5,352 nucleotides of DNA from Spirochaetes bacterium GWF1_49_6 (GTDB taxonomy: Bacteria > Spirochaetota > Brevinematia > Brevinematales > GWF1-51-8), in assembly GCA_001829395.1 (NCBI GenBank), contig MIBD01000085.1, forward strand, positions 576 to 5,927, written 5' to 3'. The position numbers and the translations under genes are program-made. How positions within the stretch are numbered: the stretch's first letter is position 1; every line of letters begins with the position of its first letter. The notes under the pieces are model-generated. The model worked only from the letters and a program-made list of their open reading frames with translations. It made no database searches and was not told the DNA's origin. Of this stretch, positions 1 through 4,235 are shown piece by piece.

Positions 1-65
1 TCCGGGAATGGTATGATAGAATCATGGCTATGGCGAAAATCCCTGAAATGAATTACGGCGAATAA
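1..65 (+). CDS. C-terminal end of an unidentified protein (partial)
   Basis: Reading from base 3, the frame is open for 20 codons and stops at TAA (63-65). The encoded tail begins REWYDRIMAMAKIP and ends MNYGE. Its amphipathic, coding-like composition (Trp, Tyr, Met, charged residues) and the absence of stops in this frame suggest the real 3' end of a gene entering from the left; the other two forward frames stop within the first 51 bases. The gene would converge on the MoxR gene, with 74 bp between the two stop codons. Twenty residues are too few to assign a family, and I do not recognise it. The call rests on the open frame and composition only. Confidence 0.45.
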   Translation, partial: REWYDRIMAMAKIPEMNYGE

Positions 66-139
66 ACTAGTTCTATTATATATGCCTGCTTAACGGGTTG
101 TACTCGCCGGGATAGATGACTAATTCGGGTATTCCCGGA

Positions 140-1123
140 TCAGGGTATCTCGACATTGTTCAGGAGCTGCTCGATCATATTTTCGGGAGTCAACCCCTCT
201 GCCTCTGCCTCGAACGACAGGATGATGCGGTGACGGAGCACGTCGTACGCGACCGCCTTGACGTCCTCGGGGATGACATACCCGCGCCCGTCGAAGAACG
301 CCGCGGCCTTCGCGGCGCGGATGAACGCGATCGACGCGCGGGGGGATCCCCCGTATTTGATGAATCCTTCCTGTATGCCGAACTCCTTCGGGTTACGGGA
401 GGCGAAGACGAGGTTAACGACATAATCGGTGATCGTATCGTCGGCGTAGATTTTCTCGGCGAATTGGCGGAGTTCGCGGATTTCCTGTGCGCCGACCGCT
501 TTATCGGCAGTCGGTACAGTCGTACCGGCCATTCTGCGGATGATTTCCTTCTCCTCTGAACGCTGGGGGTACTCGACCCGCACCTTCATAAAGAAGCGGT
601 CCATCTGCGCCTCGGGCAGGGGATAGGTTCCCTCCTGCTCGATCGGGTTCTGGGTCGCCATCACGAAAAACGGATTGGGCAGATTATAGGTAGTGTCGCC
701 GATAGTGACCGTGTGCTCCTGCATCGCCTCGAGAAGCGCGGACTGCACTTTCGCTGGCGCGCGGTTGATTTCATCGGCGAGGACGAAGTTCGTGAACACA
801 GGCCCCTTTTTTACGTCGAAATTCCCGCTGCTCTGGTTGTAGATCAGGGTGCCGCGGATATCGGCGGGCAGCATGTCCGGGGTGAACTGGATACGCTGGA
901 AGCCCATGTCGAGTATCTGCGATAACGTACTGATCGCGAGGGTTTTCGCGAGGCCGGGGACCCCCTCTAAGAGGAGATGCCCGTCGGACATAATCGCGGA
1001 CATCATGCGGTTGAACAGGTCGTTCTGTCCGACGATGACCTTGGAAAATTCGTCCTTTATTCTCTGGATAACTTTCGATTTTTCCGCGCTCTCGGCGGTA
1101 AGTTTTTCAATAGCCGCGTCCAT
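140..1123 (-). CDS. MoxR-family AAA+ ATPase
   Basis: A 327-residue cytoplasmic AAA+ ATPase of the MoxR family, whose members act as chaperone-like machines in maturation of metal-dependent, surface or stress-related complexes, often with von Willebrand A domain partners. Visible motifs, numbered from the chosen start: Walker A GVPGLAKT (54-61), Walker B VLADEIN (114-120, Asp117/Glu118), sensor 1 in ATQNP (156-160), arginine-finger region AQMDRF (172-177), and sensor 2 GGSPRAS (258-264). The C-terminal lid runs to the end, so the protein looks complete. The frame extends to an ATG at 1138, but the start at 1123 is preferred because GGAGG lies 6 nt before it and the predicted transcript begins only about 5 nt upstream of the 1138 ATG. 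The stop is TGA. No DUF58 or VWA gene follows: downstream lies a short gap and a converging gene, so the gene appears monocistronic. The family is certain; the client is unknown. Confidence 0.95.
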   Translation of the reverse strand: MDAAIEKLTAESAEKSKVIQRIKDEFSKVIVGQNDLFNRMMSAIMSDGHLLLEGVPGLAKTLAISTLSQILDMGFQRIQFTPDMLPADIRGTLIYNQSSGNFDVKKGPVFTNFVLADEINRAPAKVQSALLEAMQEHTVTIGDTTYNLPNPFFVMATQNPIEQEGTYPLPEAQMDRFFMKVRVEYPQRSEEKEIIRRMAGTTVPTADKAVGAQEIRELRQFAEKIYADDTITDYVVNLVFASRNPKEFGIQEGFIKYGGSPRASIAFIRAAKAAAFFDGRGYVIPEDVKAVAYDVLRHRIILSFEAEAEGLTPENMIEQLLNNVEIP

Positions 1124-1129
1124 AGGTTT

Positions 1130-1134
1130 CCTCC
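1130..1134 (-). promoter_or_regulatory. Shine-Dalgarno site of the MoxR gene
   Basis: GGAGG on the minus strand lies 6 nt before the ATG at 1123. It falls inside the longer open frame that begins at 1138, so it decides the start in favour of 1123. Confidence 0.8.
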
Positions 1135-1149
1135 ACATGTTGGATAAAT

Positions 1150-1178
1150 ATTTTACACTAAATCGGCGGCGAAGTAAA
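1150..1178 (-). promoter_or_regulatory. Sigma70-like promoter for the MoxR gene
   Basis: On the minus strand, TTTACT (1178-1173, 4 of 6 to the -35 consensus) and TAAAAT (1155-1150, 5 of 6 to the -10 consensus) are separated by exactly 17 bp. Transcription would begin near 1143, giving a leader of about 20 nt with the GGAGG site inside it. This fits translation from 1123. Identified by eye only. Confidence 0.6.
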
Positions 1179-1186
1179 GAAATTTA

Positions 1187-1215
1187 TTGCCCAAATTAAG
1201 CGCGCCCGTTAGAAT
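1187..1215 (+). promoter_or_regulatory. Sigma70-like promoter for the prenyl synthase gene
   Basis: TTGCCC (1187-1192) and TAGAAT (1210-1215, 5 of 6 to TATAAT) are 17 bp apart. The predicted transcript start near 1222 leaves about 19 nt before the ATG at 1241 and includes its ribosome site. The element overlaps a longer open frame from a TTG at 1187, which argues that the TTG is promoter DNA and not a start codon. Its -35 box is 8 bp from the -35 box of the opposing MoxR promoter. Confidence 0.55.
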
Positions 1216-1227
1216 TATTAAAACATT

Positions 1228-1232
1228 AAGGA
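1228..1232 (+). promoter_or_regulatory. Shine-Dalgarno site of the prenyl synthase gene
   Basis: AAGGA lies 8 nt before the ATG at 1241. The in-frame ATG at 1232 overlaps this site and has no properly spaced ribosome site of its own, so 1241 is the better start. Confidence 0.65.
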
Positions 1233-1240
1233 TGAGGAAT

Positions 1241-2311
1241 ATGCTCGCATACTTCGCGGAACAAAAGACACGGATCATGGACTTCCTCGAACAGTACTTT
1301 CATGCGAAAAAGGATTCCTACTCCGCGGGGAATCAGTGGGGCGGGGATACGGTGCGCCGCCTCATAGAATTCACATCGCGGGGAAAGATGATACGGGGCG
1401 GATTGGTCATCATGAGCGAGTCGTTTTTTAACGTGAACCCGTCTGCGGACGCGGTGAAGGCCGCCGGGGCACTCGAGATATTCCAGTCGGCGTTCCTGAT
1501 ACACGACGATATTATGGACGGGGACTTATACCGGCGCGGGGAAAAGACCGTGTTCAACCAGTATACAGCGATGTCGAGAGACGAGGGGATAGCCGGCCCG
1601 GAGAGGATGGGCGAATCGCTAGGGATATGCGCGGGGGACTTGGCGTTCTTCGCGGGCTTCGATATCCTGACCGCGATGGAGGCCGATCCTGCGCTGAAGA
1701 ACCGGCTGATCTCATTATGCGCCGAGGAGTACTTCAAGGTGGGGCTGGCGCAGATGAACGATGTTTACCTCGGGGGGAGCGGCCGGGAGTTCACCGAGGA
1801 GGATATCCTCAACGTGTACCGTTATAAGACCGCGCGTTATACGTTCTCCTTGCCGTTTATGATCGGGGCGTTATTGGGCGGCGCGGATACGGAGACGATG
1901 AAAAAACTGGAAAACATCGGCGAAATGATGGGGATCATTTTCCAGATTAAGGACGACGAACTGGGGATCTTCAGTTCCGACGGCGAACTGGGAAAGCCGG
2001 TAGGCTCGGATATCCGTGAAAAAAAGAAAACCATCTTCTATCATTATATCATGGAAACAGCGCGAAATCGCGGCGATAAAAAAATTCTCGCGGCGCTCGA
2101 AGGGATATTCGGGAACCCGGATATCGGACGGGATGAAATCGAAACTGTGCGGGAGTATGTCAAAACATCCGGGGTGATGGAACGCGCCGAGGGGAAAATT
2201 GCACAGTATTCGCGGGATATTGTACACATGATAAAAAACACAAATCTTAACAAAAAGTCCACAGTATTGTTAGAAACACTGTTAAAATATAGTATAGAGC
2301 GTTTCATGTAA
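1241..2311 (+). CDS. trans-polyprenyl diphosphate synthase (GGPP/FPP synthase-like)
   Basis: A 356-residue all-alpha class I prenyl transferase that would condense isopentenyl diphosphate with an allylic diphosphate in the cytoplasm, feeding isoprenoid products such as quinone tails, carotenoids or carrier lipids. Visible motifs: the isopentenyl-binding GKMIRG (48-53); first aspartate-rich motif HDDIMDGD (88-95, metal ligands Asp89, Asp90, Asp93); YKTARYTF (195-202); and the second aspartate-rich region QIKDDELG (235-242) followed by GKPVGSDIREKKKT (251-264). The first motif is the short DDxxD form without the two-residue insert of typical bacterial FPP synthases. The second reads DDELG, as in many GGPP synthases of the IdsA type. 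Ala84, five residues before the first motif, is small, which would suit a C20 or longer product, but product length cannot be read reliably. The start at 1241 is chosen from the ribosome site and promoter; longer in-frame starts exist at 1232 (ATG) and 1187 (TTG). It is divergent from the MoxR gene. Family is sure, exact product is not. Confidence 0.9.
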   Translation: MLAYFAEQKTRIMDFLEQYFHAKKDSYSAGNQWGGDTVRRLIEFTSRGKMIRGGLVIMSESFFNVNPSADAVKAAGALEIFQSAFLIHDDIMDGDLYRRGEKTVFNQYTAMSRDEGIAGPERMGESLGICAGDLAFFAGFDILTAMEADPALKNRLISLCAEEYFKVGLAQMNDVYLGGSGREFTEEDILNVYRYKTARYTFSLPFMIGALLGGADTETMKKLENIGEMMGIIFQIKDDELGIFSSDGELGKPVGSDIREKKKTIFYHYIMETARNRGDKKILAALEGIFGNPDIGRDEIETVREYVKTSGVMERAEGKIAQYSRDIVHMIKNTNLNKKSTVLLETLLKYSIERFM

Positions 2312-2332
2312 AGATAGAGTGTCATATCTTTA
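2309..2332 (+). terminator. Weak hairpin over the prenyl synthase stop codon
   Basis: TAAAGATA (2309-2316) and TATCTTTA (2325-2332) form a perfect 8-bp stem with an 8-nt loop. The stem starts with the TAA stop codon itself. It is AT-rich and has no T-run after it, so at best it is a weak terminator or a 3' end stabiliser. Confidence 0.25.
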
Positions 2333-2365
2333 AAACCATCTCCACTTAATCCGCCCATCACAAAG

Positions 2366-2399
2366 TGCACTGCGCACACAACCGTGCATGTGCAGTGCA
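2366..2399. repeat. Imperfect hairpin built from TGCA-type elements
   Basis: TGCACTGC (2366-2373) pairs with GCAGTGCA (2392-2399). Directly inside it GCAC (2374-2377) pairs with GTGC (2384-2387) around the loop ACAACC, leaving a 4-nt bulge ATGT (2388-2391). The result is 12 base pairs. No T-run follows, so it is not a convincing terminator, although it sits between the prenyl synthase and the first amylase. It may be an operator with dyad symmetry, or an RNA structure in the leader. Confidence 0.5.
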
Positions 2400-2442
2400 G
2401 TCCTTTCCGGGAATATATATACACCTGTTTTACCTGCATGCA
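2366..2442. promoter_or_regulatory. TGCA cluster upstream of amylase 1 (candidate operator)
   Basis: Six TGCA tetramers lie within 77 bp, starting at 2366, 2385, 2391, 2396, 2435 and 2439. Chance would give less than one. Each is self-complementary, so each could be a half-site core for a dimeric regulator. A similar cluster lies in front of the second amylase. No known operator consensus is recognised, so regulator and function are inference. Confidence 0.35.
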
Positions 2443-2445
2443 TAA

Positions 2446-2535
2446 TTCGAGCAGAATCATGGCGATAAATAATTATATTAATTTATTCTAATTTGGTACG
2501 CTTTATGCGATATTATATCAATGCTTTTAAATGCC
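2446..2535 (+). promoter_or_regulatory. AT-rich leader and probable promoter zone of amylase 1
   Basis: This part of the 235-bp gap between the prenyl synthase and amylase 1 is strongly AT-rich and should hold the amylase promoter. The best visible pairing is TTGGTA (2493-2498) with TATATC (2514-2519), but the 15-bp spacer is short; TATCAA (2516-2521) gives 17 bp with a poorer -10. I cannot choose between them. No credible gene is present in the gap. Confidence 0.3.
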
Positions 2536-2536
2536 T

Positions 2537-2542
2537 AGGAGG
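2537..2542 (+). promoter_or_regulatory. Shine-Dalgarno site of amylase 1
   Basis: AGGAGG is a perfect ribosome site 4 nt before the ATG at 2547. It decides this start against the 18-codon longer in-frame TTG at 2493, which has no such site and would put extra residues in front of the signal peptide. Confidence 0.85.
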
Positions 2543-2546
2543 TTAT

Positions 2547-3663
2547 ATGAAAAAGCTTGGTTTATGGTTGTCTGCGCTTTTAATTCTCACGACTACCGGC
2601 GCTTTCGCCGGCGTAATGATGCAGGGCTTCTATTGGGATGTTCCCGCAGGCGGTACATGGTGGAATACGATGAAAGCTAACGCGTATTCTCTCCGTTACA
2701 TGGTTTCTGGAGTAGGTATCAACAGAATGTGGTTTCCGCCCGCTTCGAAGTGTTTGAACGGCGGATACTCGATGGGATACGATCCCTATGATTATTATGA
2801 CCTCGGTCAGTATAACCAGATGGGGACAATCGAGACCCGTTTCGGTTCGCAGGCCGAACTCAAAGCGGCTGTAGCATTGTTCAAGAGTTACGGTGTTTCC
2901 TGTACGGCCGACATCGTTCTGAACCACCGCGCCGGTGGAGCGAGTGAATACAATCCGAAGACCGGTGGAAACACGTGGACGAGTTTTGCGGGCGTGCTTT
3001 CCGGTATGGCGAAATGGCATTGGGATTCGTTCCACCCGAATAACTATTGTTCCGGTGACGAAGGCTCGTTCGGCGGATATCCCGACGTATGTTATTCCGC
3101 AGGTTCGGCTTATACCGATATGAAGGCTTGGCTGGTATGGCTCAAGAATTCCGCTAATGCGGGATTCGACAGCTGGAGATTTGACTATGTTAAAGGTTTT
3201 GCGGCATGGGTAGTTCTTGATATGCGCGCGGCGAGCGGCAACCCGTTCTCGGTCGGCGAATATTGGGATGCTAATACTACTACTTTGAATACTTGGGCAA
3301 ACGGCAGCGGAGCTTCCGTATTCGATTTCGCTCTCTATTATACTATAAAAGATGTTTGTAACAATACGGGCGGCGGCGGATATCTTCCCAATGTATTCAA
3401 TAGCACTTTGGCTTTTGCGTCAAAATGGGATGCGAGAGCGGTCACCTTCGTCGGTAACCATGACACCGATGAAATCTACAGCGACAAAATGTTGGCTTAT
3501 GCGTTTATCCTGACCTACAAGGGATATCCTTGTATCTATTGGAAAGATTACTATAACTACGGTTTGGCGACAGGCGGCGGTTCGGGTACAGGTTGGGGTA
3601 ACGGTATCAAGCAGTTGGTATGGTGCCGTGAAAAGCTCGCGGCTGGCGGACCGTCTATCGGTA
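2547..3663 (+). repeat. Tandem direct repeat, copy A (amylase coding DNA)
   Basis: This stretch aligns without gaps to 4236-5352, offset by exactly 1689 bp. By hand count about 140 of 1117 bases differ (about 87.5% identity), mostly at third codon positions. Similarity begins at the start codon; the leaders in front of the two copies do not align. The end of the repeat lies beyond the window. Confidence 0.9.
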
Positions 3664-3953
3664 TCCTGAAGAGCAACGATGGCGACTGGATCTCTTATCA
3701 GAGCGGCGGTTATTCTACAGCGGCTCCGGGTTACATAGTAATCATCAACGATAACGCTTCCGCATGGAAGGGCGGCGCTGTGGTGACGAGTAACGGTTAC
3801 CTCAAGAGCAAGACCCTGAAGGCGTACGCATGGTCGTCCTCAGTCAGCGGACAGAACTATGCTCCCGCCAATCAGTGGTGTGATGCCAGCGGTAACGTTC
3901 AGGTATGGGCGGCTCCCCGCGGTTATGCTGTTTATTCGGTTAACGGATTATAA
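2547..3953 (+). CDS. Secreted GH13 alpha-amylase, Thermococcales-like (copy 1)
   Basis: A 468-residue exported enzyme predicted to hydrolyse internal alpha-1,4 bonds of starch or glycogen. Residues 1-21 are a Sec signal peptide: Lys2-Lys3, a hydrophobic core, and AFA before Gly22. The mature chain opens directly in the first barrel strand (GVMMQGFYWDVP). GH13 regions are all present: I, DIVLNH (122-127); II, GFDSWRFDYVKG (206-217) with Arg211 and nucleophile Asp213; III, GEYW (237-240) with acid/base Glu238; IV, FVGNHD (301-306) with Asp306. GGYSMGYDPYDYYDLG (72-87) and the DEGSFGGYPD loop (171-180) closely match Pyrococcus/Thermococcus amylases (GH13_7). By that alignment the calcium ligands Asn126, Asp171, Asp180 and Gly217 are kept, and His163, Cys168 and Cys182 occupy the zinc-ligand positions. 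Residues from about 370 form the C-terminal beta-sandwich; no starch-binding module follows. There are eight cysteines. A terminator follows the stop. Glycine codon use (about 25 GGT, one GGG) differs sharply from upstream genes. Confidence 0.95.
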   Translation: MKKLGLWLSALLILTTTGAFAGVMMQGFYWDVPAGGTWWNTMKANAYSLRYMVSGVGINRMWFPPASKCLNGGYSMGYDPYDYYDLGQYNQMGTIETRFGSQAELKAAVALFKSYGVSCTADIVLNHRAGGASEYNPKTGGNTWTSFAGVLSGMAKWHWDSFHPNNYCSGDEGSFGGYPDVCYSAGSAYTDMKAWLVWLKNSANAGFDSWRFDYVKGFAAWVVLDMRAASGNPFSVGEYWDANTTTLNTWANGSGASVFDFALYYTIKDVCNNTGGGGYLPNVFNSTLAFASKWDARAVTFVGNHDTDEIYSDKMLAYAFILTYKGYPCIYWKDYYNYGLATGGGSGTGWGNGIKQLVWCREKLAAGGPSIGILKSNDGDWISYQSGGYSTAAPGYIVIINDNASAWKGGAVVTSNGYLKSKTLKAYAWSSSVSGQNYAPANQWCDASGNVQVWAAPRGYAVYSVNGL

Positions 3954-3981
3954 GCTGATAACCCATAATATTTAAAAATGG

Positions 3982-4010
3982 CCGCCCCGTGAAAACGGGG
4001 CGGTTTTTTT
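3982..4010 (+). terminator. Intrinsic terminator of amylase 1
   Basis: CCGCCCCGT (3982-3990) and ACGGGGCGG (3995-4003) form a perfect 9-bp GC-rich stem with the stable tetraloop GAAA, followed by seven T residues (4004-4010). It begins 28 bp after the amylase 1 stop. It should end that transcript and separate the second amylase into its own unit. The A-run before the stem (3974-3978) is matched by the T-run, so it could also act weakly on the other strand. Confidence 0.95.
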
Positions 4011-4033
4011 ATATATCGGATAGTTTTAACAAC

Positions 4034-4079
4034 TGCACAACGGGTATGCAATATGCATAGCGAAATGCACTGTTATGCA
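4034..4079. promoter_or_regulatory. TGCA cluster upstream of amylase 2 (candidate operator)
   Basis: Five TGCA tetramers lie within 46 bp, starting at 4034, 4047, 4054, 4066 and 4076. AATGCACTG (4064-4072) and ATGCATAA (4075-4082) have near or exact matches in the leader of amylase 1 (AGTGCACTG at 2364-2372, ATGCATAA at 2438-2445). The cluster begins 24 bp after the terminator of amylase 1 and about 200 bp before the amylase 2 start. A shared regulator is an inference; no known consensus fits. Confidence 0.35.
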
Positions 4080-4082
4080 TAA

Positions 4083-4222
4083 GTTAAGAAATATATAGTG
4101 GATATATGCCATAAAACAAGTTATAACCTATTGATATATAATAAAATAAAATATTTTATAAATAGAAATAAATGGCATACAATATGCTATTATTATATAT
4201 GGTATAGATAAAAAGTATAGTT
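4083..4222 (+). promoter_or_regulatory. AT-rich leader and probable promoter zone of amylase 2
   Basis: This remainder of the 282-bp gap between the amylases is very AT-rich and holds no credible gene. A possible promoter is TTGATA (4131-4136) with TTTTAT (4154-4159) at 17 bp spacing, giving a leader of about 70 nt. Other AT-rich hexamers are nearly as good, so the exact site is uncertain. An 8-bp inverted repeat, TATGCCAT (4105-4112) and ATGGCATA (4172-4179), brackets this candidate, 59 bp apart, and could be a pair of operator half-sites or chance. Confidence 0.3.
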
Positions 4223-4230
4223 AAGGAGGA
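4223..4230 (+). promoter_or_regulatory. Shine-Dalgarno site of amylase 2
   Basis: AAGGAGGA lies 5 nt before the ATG at 4236. It is a near-perfect site, and it is not derived from the duplicated sequence, since the bases around the copy 1 site differ. Confidence 0.85.
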
Positions 4231-4235
4231 TACAT

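Noticed and set aside
107..140. Inverted repeats CCGGGA/TCCCGG (107-112, 133-138) and CGGG/CCCG (126-129, 134-137) after the MoxR stop as a terminator
   Set aside because: Stems are short or widely spaced, and no T-run follows on either strand, so termination here cannot be supported.
116..559. 147-codon open frame on the plus strand opposite the MoxR gene
   Set aside because: It is antisense to a clear AAA+ ATPase with intact motifs, has no credible ribosome site, and is rich in Arg, Asp and Gly as expected for a shadow of GC-rich coding DNA.
1187..1240. Longer prenyl synthase start at TTG 1187
   Set aside because: No ribosome site precedes it, and the added codons overlap a good promoter with the transcript start predicted downstream near 1222.
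2044..2460. 138-codon minus-strand frame spanning the prenyl synthase end and the gap after it
   Set aside because: Mostly antisense to the prenyl synthase; the part over the gap is translated from the TGCA repeats and looks random (Cys/Val/His-rich). No family is recognisable.
18..2463. The 11-mer AGAATCATGGC occurs at 18-28 and again at 2453-2463
   Set aside because: One or a few repeated 11-mers are expected by chance in a window of this size, and the flanks do not match.
2459..2491. Short frame MAINNYINLF upstream of amylase 1, with MAYNMLLLYMV (4172-4207) upstream of amylase 2, as possible leader peptides
   Set aside because: Both lack ribosome sites and lie in AT-rich DNA where such frames are common; the likeness between them is weak.
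2493..2546. Longer amylase 1 start at TTG 2493
   Set aside because: It would place 18 residues before a standard Lys-Lys signal peptide and ignore the perfect AGGAGG before 2547; copy 2 has no matching extension.
2580..3035. Minus-strand open frame inside amylase 1, with a similar one at 4860-5150 in copy 2
   Set aside because: Shadows of the conserved amylase reading frame; the two do not cover matching parts of the two copies.
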